A DNA stretch of 64,000 nucleotides from Tomocerus qinae (lineage: Eukaryota; Arthropoda; Collembola; Entomobryomorpha; Tomoceridae). A model generated the notes under the pieces. That model saw only the letters and a program-made list of their open reading frames with translations. It did no database searches and was not told the origin of the DNA. Below are positions 38,598 through 52,000 of the stretch, in pieces; within the stretch, counting starts at the first letter, position 1; each line of letters opens with the position of its first letter. Where the stretch lies: contig CM034549.1 in assembly GCA_020055645.1 (NCBI GenBank), positions 22,031,930 to 22,095,929 on the forward strand, written 5' to 3'. The position numbers and the translations under genes were made by a program.

Positions 38598-41500
38598 GTA
38601 AGGCATTATTTACTTTTCACACTGAAAGTAAACATTATCTGTCAATCTCTTGCCGCTCCATAAAAACTTGTTAACATTCGCATAAATGATAAGTACTATC
38701 TTCCACCAGTTAGATAATCTGGACTGCATTCGTACAAAAACCGTCTTTATTCATGCAAACGGTGGGGGAAAGTGTTCCAATTTCTTTATTATGATTCTAA
38801 TCGCAGATAAACTCAGAGATTCCTATCATTATTCTAGGTGCTTACGAATATTGTGTACTTGGGAGAACATAATAGAATTCTGCCTCATCATCTCCTTCTC
38901 ATTCAGTCGTGAGTAGAGTATTAGGGACTAGTGCTAAAGCTATTATGCCCAACAGTTGTAGAATAATAAAATCCACAAATAGATAAAAAGGAAGCAGAAC
39001 ACACTAGGGAACATTTCATTTTTTAAGGCATACGTTCCATGACAAAGATTTCCTTTGTATATCCTCATTCTCCTCAACACAGTCCAGTGCACTTCATTTG
39101 GCAGAAATCCAATGAAAGTATTACATGTCAACTGGGTTATAGTATCTTCATTCTCTTCTACCTCTCACTTCCTATTTTATCTTGACTTGCTTTTTCCGCT
39201 GTCTTAAATGTATATTATTATAGTACTCACAATCCCATTCCAACAACACAATTGGCCAAAAAATGCTTTTTTGTGGGAGACTATACAGGGCGTCTTAAAT
39301 ACAAATACGGGATATTAGCTTAATAGGAATCTTTACCTTTGAGCTTTACCTTCTAACGACTCATATTATTATATCACTGCATTTCAGAGTGATATTACCA
39401 TTCTGTTTCCTCGTACTTGACTGTACATTTCATCGATCGTCCTTCTCGTCGAGACCAGAGGCCAGGGGACCATAGTAGACGAAGAGGCGAGTCAGAGAGC
39501 AGTTCACTGGAAGAGAGCAAAGAGAAAGCTTTGTACTCTTATGCATACTTTATGGGATCACAAGGCAAAAGTACATACGGACACAATGATTCATGTGCCT
39601 ATGTGTAACTACAAATATAATGCTCTACGGATATTTCGAGGCTTTCATACAGAAATTCTCATCATCATCATCATCCCAGAGAATCCTCCCATGGATCCAC
39701 CTACCTGCTGGCTATTAATTTATATGTAAACAGTACACAATTCAGGATATTGCACAACTGCTTATTTCCGCGTAGCAAAAAGAAAGCTTCAGAGACATTG
39801 CATCGCATTCCGATGTTTAGAGGATTGAATTTATGTAATATCTGTTCCCTGAACGTAAATACGTACTCTAGATAGGAGATACAATGTAATTTATGTAATA
39901 TAATATAAAAGATCCATTTTAAAGATTTACAGAGCTTTAGCAGACAAGTTTCATAAAAAGACTATCGCATGTAATACATATAGTAGTAGCATTCACAAAG
40001 CAATAAGTTGGTATAGTTGACAGACGGAGTGAAAGTTGCCATCCATATTTGATATGTCTGCGTGCTGAGATACATTGTATTGGAAATCGGATCTGATGCA
40101 ATTCATGCTTTCTCCACACACAAATAGCTGGAGAACTAGCATAGTAAGTATTTTCCAGGCGGAGGCTGACTTCCTGGCCAAACCGAAAGGTTGCGTGCAC
40201 CCCCTAAAGATTCTTTCTCTGCTGTACATATACACTATGTAATCCTTTCGTTCTGCTCCAAAAAAGGAACCGTTACATTACGTGAGAGTTAGTCTAAGTA
40301 TGAAAGAGAAATGAAATAGAAACATTTTTCTTCGTCTCGCCGAAGTTGTATTTGCTTTTTCCATCTATACATGTTATAGTACATTGCATGAGATCCTTCT
40401 TCTTTCCATCCAATAATACAATCCAGTTGAGTTTAGTTAGTTTCCAGTTGGCGTTTTCGGGGTGATGGAGATGAAGTAGGGAAACGCCAAGCGAGTTCAC
40501 TTACCATTATTTTTGCAGTAGTAAGCTTTGTATACAAATGTATTCGTTCCCTGATCTTTCCTCTACTTATGTGTACTCCAGGATATAAGCACGTCCTGGT
40601 TGTGCATTAAGTAAATAGAAAACAGTAATAGTGTGTACTTATCCGGAATGTTCAGTTCTGATACATAAATACTACATAGTCACTACCCTGCATTAAATTG
40701 GACTAGAAACGACCATTTTCCTGTAGTCAACCAGTATAAATTCCTTGTTTAATTATTCATAGATTTATGGGTCATCTCTTGTTCTTTTCGTTTAATTCTA
40801 GTCTTGTACTCCATAAGCTCTTGCTTTATACGTTTACACAGGAATTTATATAATGCTCACAAAAACCCTCCCTGTACTTCCGTGGAAAATGGATCACTAA
40901 TTTTCATTTAGTAGCTCTGCTAACAATAAGTACATTTACTAACAACAGTGTGAAGTAGTCACTATTTGATATTTGACAGTGTTCATTCCCACCATAGACA
41001 ATCTAATGATACCATTCAAGTAGCGAATAACTAATGATATGGCTTGACATCCTTATACTCTCTATCTTCAATAGTATCATCTCCCTATAATAAACAACGT
41101 AGTATGTGTGACATTAGTTCTGCTTTTATGCCCATTGAATTACAGGGCATGTACATATTGGATACATAATATAATGTACATATGTCAGAAGTAATACAAT
41201 CCTAGGCTATTATGTTCTGTTCGCAGACACTACCCGACTGACAATCACCGCCCTAGCCTCTTCTCTCGTCTTGGCAATCTTTATTTGTCTTCCGTTGTTT
41301 GAATATTTATGATCATACTTGATCTTATCTGCACACAGCAATGTGCACCCGAGCTTCTACTCTACAACCTCTGTGCAATGAGCAAATAAAACTTTTATGT
41401 AAATAGACCGATTGAAATAGATATAGACAAATACATATCATCGTTTTGTAAAAGCAGAGCGGGATCATTATTATAATTACCGCACATTTGTAGATAGACT

Positions 41501-44500
41501 TTTATGAACTTTAGGAATCGCACACAAAAGAAATTCTAAGTCTTTGAACAAGCTAAATTTACTCAGAAATGAGAAGAAAGAGATTATGAATAATGGCTTC
41601 CAGGAAAAGCCTTGAGCTTACAATTAACAATTAGGGAATATTATACTTTTTAATATTTCTATACTGCAGTTCTAACATCTTTTGTGCTTCTATAGGAAAA
41701 GTTCCAAAGATTTTGTTGAGTAGAGCCTGTTTATGATGTTTCCTCGTTCCAGTGAGCAGTGAACAAGCATTTAAACTTAAAGGATTATGTCAACTTTAAG
41801 TATAAACTACAATGCTGTGAGAATTATAATCTGAACATAGGAAATGTACTGTTTATTTGTAGAATGATGACTATTTATGTTGGTTTAATGATAACTTATA
41901 TGTAAGCACTCGAGAAAACTTGTTTTTGCGTAGTTTGCTGAAGGTACAAACATTTTATTTGCACGTGTTCAGTAAATGCATAGGAGGTAGGTATTATTAC
42001 CGTAGGAGTAGCGTGAAATGTCTATCTGGTCAATGTTGAAGCTCCCAGACTCAGAAATTAATACGAACTATTGCGAACACTCGCTATTGAGTTGTGTAAT
42101 TCATAAATAGATATCAAATGATAGGCGCAAACTAAAATAACATTATATATAGTGGTCAATGTTGAAGCTCCCACACTCGGAAATTAATACCAACACTTAC
42201 CTTTAAGTTGTATAATCCATGAATAGATATCAAGTGTTAGGTGCAAACTAAAATAAAATTATATAGTATGGACACTATAGTGGCTATTCGATAGTACGTT
42301 CTAATAAATAGTAAATGGTTACATGAATACATGTATGCGTTTGTTTTCAAGTGGTATATATTTCACTGCAGAGAGCAAAAATACACAGGCGTGGGACTCT
42401 CAGGTAGAAAAAATGGATTTATTTATAGTGAAGCACGTAGTCTTACGTAAGAAAGGGAAAAAATCGGAGTGGACATTTCCCTGCTGGCATTTCAACTCTA
42501 ATAAAACCTCTATTTTTAGAGGTAAATACATGTATAGGATGGAATTCGAAAAAGTACGGCATTGCATATAGAGCGTAGCATTAAAATAGAACTGAAGAGA
42601 TTTGTTAGCATGGGTAGAGTGAATGAAGTGGAATAGGAGAAAATTTGGGCTCCTTTGTCGAAATCAATTATTCAAGATTTTTAGTCAATTTATTAGTTAG
42701 TTGAGACGGGAAGGAGGTAAAAGTTGCTCAAAGGCAGACGCCAAAGTGGTTTCGTTATGCTATGTCTAAGATTCAAAGGCGAAGTCATCAAATTCCACTG
42801 AGATTCGGCAAGCTCGTCTTTTGTTTCATTTGTAGTGATTAATCTTGGCAGAGGAAAAAATCAGATTTCTTTCGCATCTACTTCCCCCGTGTAGTATAAT
42901 CACCCGGGTATCCTTACTGGGGAAGTGAGCAAGCATCTATGTTGAGTGTTCCTATTTCCTATGTACATAGTGCTCAATGCACCTTAGTTCCTGTCACTCC
43001 AACTAACCAAACGTGCTATACAGCTTAGCAAATGAACCAACTCACCTTTTGTAACGATATTACTACCGGTTCGGCCAATTCTTATATCGTTCTATTATCA
43101 TCAATAGTAGATATAAGGTATTATAAGAGTTATATATAGGATATTTGATCTGTAGCTTATCCCTAGTCAGTTCTGAGTATTAATTCTTAACTCTATAGGA
43201 AATCTAAAGAGGAGGAGGAGGGAAAGTGTAGTTTATTCCGTAGCAGTTGTCAAGTCATAAGTTCTGTTGGTGATTTATCACTTGCCTGAGAAATTCTGAG
43301 ATGTACTCAACAAAGATGAAAGTACTTTTGCTATTCTGTTTGCATAAGTACGGTTCAAGGATTCGTTTCACATTAGTTCACATTGATGTTCTCCTTCTTT
43401 GATGACTGTCTGGTCTGGAGAGGATATGCTGTCATGCTGTCATGTTCGACATTAGGCCATATCAAAACTGGAGCACAACCTAATGTAAAGTAACAGAACT
43501 GAACCGAGTTGAGTTTGCCTCATTCATGTGGCAATTTGCCAGAACTCCTGCAAATCTCCAGAAAAAACAACCTTTTCTTAATTTCAACAACGTTGCAAAT
43601 ACATTTCGCCAGAAAAACACCCTATTAAAAAGCATTTCGCATTCCCCTACAAAAACTATCATGTAGATTTACGCTCATCTATTAAAAATAATGATCATCA
43701 GATATTTTATGTCTTCAATCTTCAAGTAATAATGATGACGTGGGTGCATTTTAACAATAGAATCTGATTTTGAATCGGTTACACAAGATTTTGATGATTT
43801 GGTAGCTTTTTTCGATAAATATGAAATACGAAGTCATTTTTCATAGGAAAAGAATCAATTAGGATTAATTCTTTATTCTTTAAATATTTAATATATAGGA
43901 TGCCAGCTTTCTTCATTTCTTTCTGTGAGGTGACTTATGAAATATTCATAAAGAAAGTCGTCGCGTCGAGTTGTTTGTGATTGTGACTTGAATTGATGTA
44001 GCAATGTAAGGGGGACGAGAGAGAGAGCCTATTATAATAATCCCGTTACTCTTTACATCACAAATAAAAATTCCCATGTTTTATGCATGACAAGAAAATG
44101 ATTCCTGTCCGAAAGGTACATTAGTCACCGGTGGAAATTCCGCTGACGTCGTCGTCCGTCCTTCCCCCAAATACACAATCATTTCGAAAATAGTGTCAGA
44201 CGAAACATTCTGTACTGTCTTGCTGAAATCACAATCACTATAATCGTTGGCTGTACACAAACTATATAATCATCTTGTATTTCTCAGAGCTTGTGCAAAT
44301 TCCCAAGGAATTGGAACAACGATTACTTGGTACAGCACAAATTGACTAATTTCATTAATAGCATAGTGTAATGTAAAGGGAAAATCAAGTCTTATATTGT
44401 GTATACAAAATCTCCGTAGGTGGTTGTACCTAGAGTATTTCAATTATACACACGCATGCAGATTGTATAGCTAAAAGCCCCATGTATCTGTACAGTGGAC

Positions 44501-47500
44501 TTGAGGAAAGAATTTATATTGAGTTAGGAAAGTTGTGTTCGCGAATTCCAATTTAATGCACAGCATGGGCCAGGTTGAACTAAAATTAGTCTAGTTGAAC
44601 GAAACCGATATCAATTTATCAGGTCCTAAAGTTACTTTGAGGTCACTTTTTCCAACACTTTGATAATTAGGGAAGTAGCAAACTTCTTTGACGTATCGAA
44701 ATTCGAAACTTGATGGAAAATCCCCTATCTATTTATAACTGTATCTAAGAGCAATCTAATGTATCCGTGCGTCTTGATGCACTAGCTAATGAAAATGAGA
44801 AATATTATGACATTTTCCCAATGTCCGATGACTATCCAAATAAAGTATGAGAAATTTCCTGTTTGACCAAATGTGTCAACGAAATGCCTGCATCCTTGCA
44901 GTCCTGAAGAGTGAGTTAAGTGGGTAGCTCCGCGGGTAGTTTAACATAGTCGTTGATTATGATCCAGATAAGGTATAGTGAAGTGGGAGTAATGGATATA
45001 GTGGAGTAGCTCTTGAATCATTCTGTCAACTGGATTGCCGAGTTAACCTACATTATTCAAGTAGTAGTCTCATTATTTATTTGTCCAATCTCCTGGGCAG
45101 GTATGCAATATGCTTGTAGTATAATTAGCCCCGTATGAAAAATAGATTTCTAGTTATGCATGCAATTTACTTTGTCCTTGTTCAGCCGTCTGAAATCAAA
45201 CCCACCGTAGGTCATTTTACCATAAAGCAAATTAATTTAGTTAGCACAGTGATGCGAAGAGGAAGATAAGGAAAATAAATTGTCTTTGCAAAACGATTCA
45301 TTGTGCATTTTACTGTTAATGAGATGGATTGGTAGTAGCTATACTATTTATACTAGGGCATGGCATTGTATAAGGAATTCCTTGACTGGAGTACCTCTCC
45401 ATTACTGAGTTAGAGCTGTACAAGAGAAAGCACTTGAAAAATTCTGGCTTCATCGAAATTCTGTATCAGGTATGTTTATATTAGCTAACTGAAAATAATG
45501 GTGCCTCCGAGGTTGTTGGGGGCTCAGTGGGTCTGAATCTTATTTGAATCTATGCGAACTCCATTACTATATGGAAGAAGGTATTTTATTATGAAAGCAC
45601 GATAAGAATTTAATGGTAAATATATGGATAAATTTCGAGAGCGACTCACGATCATGTACAAATACATGCCTAGTAACACATTACCAAGATATTTAAGGGT
45701 ACATATATTATATAGCCTTGAAGAGTTTGGTAGAATTGTAAGGGGCGGTGCTGCTAGTGCTGGAAACTTGCACTTTTTTATCCCTCATGCAAATGTGTAT
45801 ATAATGTAAGTAAAAAAAAGAAGGAGCGTAGCGTAGAAGTGTACAGCAATAGAAATGGACATAAGAGGTATTATTATTGAGTTGCCTATGGCTCTAGTTT
45901 GGAGTTCCGTCTTGCTTGGTTTGGTCTTTTTCTCTGTGGCCAGTTAGTCGTAGAGTATCTCTACATACGGGTCTCCTACTAACAATTCGGCGAAAGTTTT
46001 TGGCTTTGGTTAGGAAAAGACTCTTTCTCTCCCCACCCGACCTGGAATGGAATTCGACTTCCTTTGCTTGGCTCAGCCGGTTGGTGCGGCAGAAATATTG
46101 ATGGGCTGCAACGGAGAGGAAAGAATCTATTCATAGTAGTACAAATACACAGGGCAGTGTACTACTCCGTATTATAATGCTAGTAGGAGAGAGACGTGAG
46201 TAGGGAGAGAGTAAGTATGTATCTGATGGTTAAGTACTGTGTTATGTTTTCGTCCGTGGATGGATAGAGAAGGATATAGCGTTTTCCAGAAAGGAGCTGG
46301 AGAAAGGGCTTCTGCCAGACTCAAAGTTGAACCAGCTAACTCACTCTCTCGCTCTCTCACCTTCTAAACTTTCGTATCTCTGTAGTAGAGCCCTTTCTTC
46401 CTAACAGACAGTCTCAAACCGAAACACCATAGCACTGCGTCTCCAGAGTCCCAAGAAACTTTTCGTCAGTTGCAGACAGTGACACGCTACTCCTCTCTAC
46501 GCTAATACTACTCCCTTAAAAATCCCCTTTTCCAGTTCACAGTCACATTTCCTTTTATTTTATCGGTGACATTCAATCGGACATTTTAGTCAACATAGCC
46601 GCCCTTATACTGTGATAATATACAATCTGACATCACAACATTCATCCCATCAGCATAAGTATATCAACCGACAGTTAGACAGAAGGTTAATTCTCCAATC
46701 CGATTTGTGTTGTTACTATCTATTAAATTACTTTCACCCGACAGACAAATATATTACTAACAACTACATTTATATTCTACAGAGAAATATACATTCGAAA
46801 TAGAGAAATTCGTTTGGTGATAAACATTGCTACCTCTTCTCCAGAGGTTTATGTCCGCTGATACTATATACTACTCGGGTAATACTACTTCCCTATAAAT
46901 AACTCCTTTCCAACTCTAGAGAGTTTAAGTGGAGGTAATTTTTGTCTCAAAATGACTCAAATCACCGTGCTCAACATCTCATAACAATTGAGAACCTTCC
47001 TATTCCGACCATCATTTACTGTGTGAAAGAAAACAGAGAAAAAACATGCTTTGCAGGAGTGACGACTTGTGCCTGGATTCCCCACACCACGGCCATTAAT
47101 ATTCTACTACCCATTTTCCTATCCACTCATAACACTACGGACAACCAAATTTCTTTTCACACGACTCTTCCCTAGAGAGTCCAGGTGATCGCTGAAACAA
47201 TCATAAATATCCCATCTTCACTCATCCCTTTTGATTTCATGTAGTAGTTACTGACACTAAATATCCTATACTCTGTGCCTAAGTGTCTACTTTCAGTGAC
47301 TTCATTACAAATGCCTTACTTAACCGCACTTTCCTCCTAATGGCTTTTAATAGAATTTTTTATATCGTGGTTAAGCATCAAACACCGAGGCTGAATTACA
47401 TCATCGAGTCATAAATTGATAAATGACTAGGATTGTGTACCTACTATGTTGATTTCGCAGTGGGATTTGTGACTACACGTGTTTCGTGATCTCTTGCAAT

Positions 47501-48708
47501 TAAAAGAACAGCAAAAACAGACAGTGTTTGTGACAGGAGAGTAGCTAGCATGATCTAATTTTGGAATGTTGTATACAAACGGGTATCTAAATTATATTAC
47601 GTATCTGGTACTCAAATCCCCATGAGGTATTTTACAAAGAAAACCGATTTGTGATATAGTTATTCCCGTATTGGTGTACTATTTTATTACGACAATACAA
47701 TTCAACGTATTTATTACGACTTTTATAGTTTCTCACTAAAAAAGATTGGAAAGTGTTTGATGTTTGAGTAAGTGGATTGCTCTCCGCATTCAGTACTTAT
47801 TTACAATTAGAATCCTAGCCAGAGACGGTGAACACTAATGGCAATAATGTTCTTAGTGGAAATGTGGTCTTAAAAGCAATATAGTGTTTCTTGTCGACTT
47901 GGGCTACCTACTTACACATACTTCTTTGAATGGGGAAGTGTGTCTACCGGCAATTGTGAAAAGAAATCTGTAGAAACACTCTGCATTATTTACTTGTAAA
48001 ACTCTGGCATTTTCGGTGGTGGTGTTTTTGTTGTTTTGGTGCAACTGCTGTTGGTTTAAAATTGAAATAAATTCTGATCAGGAAAGGGAGGAAAATGTAC
48101 GTGCTAGTAGAATGATGCTGTTGGGGTATGAGGGTATCTTTACCACTACCATTCGTGTGGCTCTTTATATCGATCCGTTATTTTGTACACGTACTATGTA
48201 CCTATAGAGATAGATACAGATACTGTCATATATATAGGAGAGCATCCCGCTCCTACCTAATGATTGGCTGAGGTTTATAATGTGCTTTTCGGTCTATTGT
48301 GAATAGCTAGAGGAGAGGAGAGCACTATATCGCAGAACTTCCTGGAGAAGGGAGTTTGGTCATTGTAGTCCACTCCTCTCACTCTCTGTCCAGTCCATAT
48401 AGTATTAAAGTGACGCAGTGAATTTGGCCGGGTGTGTTTGTGCTATGTTTGGTGTAGCATCACTATCTGTATTTGATTGCGGTGGTGAGTGGAGTTGAGT
48501 CAGTCAGTGGGAAGAAAGTGATGAATTCTCTGACTGAAAAATTCGATCCATTAGAACCTGTTTCCGATGACACTTAGCCAGTGGTTTTGTGTGTTGTTGG
48601 CTACCTCGTAAATCTTTTCTGTCCGAGCTTTTTGTCCACCGGCCAAAATTGAGATCGAGTCATTTGTCGTGCATTCTTTGGCCAAAATGGACGATAATAC
48701 ATCTTGAC
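38598..48708 (+). other. intron between alternative exons B and C
   Basis: AT-rich intron. It contains a (cat)n run near 39661-39677, the two-copy tandem repeat at 42027-42267, and a sharp strand-composition change near 46.3 kb flanked by GAGAG and CTCTC clusters. By hand count, 47101-47160 has 2 G and 20 C. The frame at 39417-39608 (Arg/Ser-rich) and the one at 42323-42571 look somewhat protein-like but have no compatible splice signals or family match. The final 400 bases lead into exon C. Confidence 0.6.
42027..42267. repeat. two-copy tandem direct repeat, unit about 115-126 bases
   Basis: The unit starting tggtcaatgttgaagctccc at 42027 recurs at 42153 and runs to about 42267. The copies share most bases, including the ends near actaaaata and ttatata. 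The second copy is shorter by an internal deletion and differs at scattered positions. It looks like an old local duplication; it holds no open frame. Confidence 0.85.
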
Positions 48709-49062
48709 ATGTCGTCTGTTCGTAAGCCGAGACTTCAGCGACAGAAAACTTACGGCGGAGTTGGTTCTGTTGTTACCCCACCTTTAAGGGGTCCCTCCAC
48801 TGACTCGCAACATTCCAACCATTCTTTGCCAGTACCTGGAAATAACGGAGGAAGCTTACAAGCGACTCCTCTTCTTCATAGACAACGAAATCCGCCCGCT
48901 CTCATTCAACAACAGTCTGACAACTCTGGAAATCGCTCTGCTGCTGAGAAAAGAGAAACTTTCAAATGGAGTGGAGTCACTGTTAGTTTTGATGCAGAGT
49001 CCATCAAAATTGAAAATGAAGTGAACGGAGCACCACCCGGTATCAAGAAAATTGGCAAAGAG
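48709..49062 (+). CDS. sei: alternative first exon C (118 codons) of the ERG channel
   Basis: An ATG at 48709 opens 118 codons that end at GTCTGT (49063) in phase 0, fitting the core exon at 59127. The first 80 residues are basic and then Gln/Ser/Pro-rich (MSSVRKPRLQRQKTYGGVG at the start), probably disordered. The last 35, around TFKWSGVTVSFDAESIKIEN, alternate hydrophobic and charged residues and could form a small strand-rich segment. The frame is open further upstream but without an in-frame ATG, so I took this one. A seven-codon upstream frame in a good start context lies at 48687-48707. No homologue was recognised; the case rests on frame length, GC content, donor and phase. Confidence 0.65.
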
Positions 49063-52000
49063 GTCTGTTCCTACAATATCAAATTACTACTCTTTGCTAA
49101 AGCAATTAGTATGTAGTTTTCACCTAGATTTTCCTTCTGCAGACACATCGTAATCATAGTATTCTGCGAAAAGATTTATTGGAATTTTGCTTTATGTACA
49201 TAATTAATTAGAGCTTACCTTCTCCGAATCAAGTTTTCCGTCTTTTCGGAGAAATTCTATTATACTACACAATGTAGCTATTCCATTCCAATCCAAGTAC
49301 CTTGAGAAAAGCAAGGAGCAAATTCTTGAAATATTTTAAGTCCTTTTAGATGCTCGGCAATTCGTAGCCGTCTAAATGACAAATATTCCCGAGGAATCAA
49401 CTTGACATTTTCTACTATATTTTCTATACCACTATAATATTTTCTAGATTGCATATACTACTAATAATAATACTACCCGTATTTTAGACAGACTTGAACT
49501 TACTATTGCTTATCCCGGAAAAGAGTAGTCAACCAAAGAGCAAGTGCAGGAGTAAGTGGAGCTCTTAGTAGTTTCCTAACCCACGCGTAATTACTCGTTG
49601 AGTTGATATTGAATCAGTAGTCCTTATCTAGCTTAACAAAGTGTCCAGACCCTGAGCTATGCAAACTTAGTTATAATATCAGTTAATTGTTATTGAAGGA
49701 GAGTTGAGAGCTGAGGATGCGGTTCACCAACTTTCAACTGTAGAGCCACCATAGTTAGGCGAGACCAACATCAGAATTAAATCACTGAATTGGACCAACA
49801 ACGTCATTCATGTTTGTCCCAAGCTAAAGAGCGAGCCTTAACAAAGTGATAAATGATACAGATGCTTTAGGGAGATTACTAGAGACGACTGACGAAAACG
49901 ATGAGCTGTTGTTGGCAATTGAGCATTAACAAGGGAGTATAGGAGTAGGAAAGCAGGCGGAGAGAAAACGATCAGATTTCACTTTATATTGTATAGTTGG
50001 GAGGGTCCTATGTGGATTTGCTGATTGGATTGGGATTGGATGCGATGCTATGAATAATTTAACCGTTAAATTCCTATAGGGCAATTCTATGCATGTAAGT
50101 AAATAGATATGTAATGTATATGCGGCCACAACATAGCCAAGTAAAAGTTGTGAGTAAATTGCAAATCCATTTGGAATATGCTTAAGGTCGGCCTTTCTGT
50201 ACTTGTATAGCCAACCCCGATGATGGTACAGTGTAGAGTGTAAACCTTCTCCTTACATTTACATTGAAGGTAAATATAATAGCGTAATGTAATAGTTGGA
50301 GAGGGAATACATAATGTAGGTATTTAATACTTGGTTTGCTGTGTTTTCCTTCCTTTGGTTTCGCTTATTCAACGATCAATACCCAGTATCAGATAATAGC
50401 ATTTATGTACTACTGTGCCCTATGTATTTATGTATAGCTAAACAAATTCCCAAGTACAGACAGTTTTCTATTAATGCTAAAGCGCTTTTTGTCCCTGTTA
50501 TTCCCGGTTCATAATTTCTTGTATTTGCTTAGCAGTGCCAAAACATCCAATGCTATATTTTACATACTCAGTTGAATTGAACATACCTAGTTGACAGTGT
50601 TGAAAACGGTGACAACCTGCCCGAATTCCTATCATTCTGTGGAGACACGCGACGGAGAGTTTCTCTGGCTTTTCCATTTTCTCCAAACAAAACTCTATAC
50701 TTGAGTTTGGTCATAGCAAGGCTCAGGAATGTAATTCATTCTCATATAGTCCTTTGACTAATTGTTAACTGTGTTCCCCGTTTACCCAATCATACAATGT
50801 GTGTATAAATATCCCGAGTGTGACTACTTTCTACGTCAATGGTAGTGAACTAATATTTATTCAGACTTCTACTTAATATCATGGATAAATCCTTCGTGTA
50901 CAGTCAACAACACTTACTCTTGGAAGGGATACAAATACTCGATCCACAACAACTAAAGCAATATTCGGTACTATATATTTTCAAATTATTGACGTATGCA
51001 TTTATGTAAGTAAACTACACTACCAATAATACGGTAAAAAGCTTACTTACAGTTTACCTTTGTATTACACACACGTAATATTTACCTTTGGGCACCAGTG
51101 CACATGCTAACGTACTCTATGCTCTATAAAATCTAAGTAGTGAGATGACGACGGTCGATGCGATGCTCATCGATCTATCACGAATTACACAGTAACTACC
51201 AAACCCTTTTCAAAAGTCATTTCACCGTTTTTTTCAGATGTTTTTAGACATTCCGGGCAATAATCGCCATACAATACACTAAGATACTAAATCTATATCT
51301 AAGTCTATTACCTCTGCCACTTAAACCTTCTATTTATGTGACAGTCAGCTAGTTATGCTCCTATTCCCATTGTCACTATTAGATTCCCTTGTAAATCAAA
51401 GTGACAACCCCATTTTACTATTTCCAACATTGTTAGACATGTCTGCTTCAGACAGAATATCCCATACAAATCTACTTGATATATTACACTAGTCAAATGA
51501 TACGAGCCATCAATTATAAATAGTATAATCCACAATCCACATGCCATGCTTTTTTAGTCTCACGAAATAATCCTCTTTTCGTGGCATTGAGGCTACACTG
51601 TAGAACTCAAAAATCATAGGTAGTCATCATCAGGCTCGTGACACATGATTATTTCATTGCACTACAGTTTTCTGTTGTGCTAAATCCTCTAATTAGGTGT
51701 TTACTTGTTGCTACACAATTTGCATTCATTTGCAATACAAACCCTTTTATGTCACTTCTCACACTTTGAACTACCTAAATACACTAATGTCATACTTCGT
51801 ACTACGTCTTCTTTCATGTCATTCCAAACTGTAAGAGTCCCATAGACCTAAAATTAATTTTCATGTTATTAATACAATAATAATGAATCTAAATAAATAT
51901 AGCAGTAAACTATTACAATCAGTGTGAAGTAATAGACCAAATGCTATAAGCTTTGTAGAATAGATACATTGCATTTTCCTTAATGGAGCATAAATATTTA

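Noticed and set aside
39388..39608. Arg/Ser-rich frame (RPSRRDQRPGDHSRRRGES) as another alternative exon
   Set aside because: After the nearby acceptor (ag at 39386-39387) this frame meets a stop, there is no ATG at its start, and no good donor follows.
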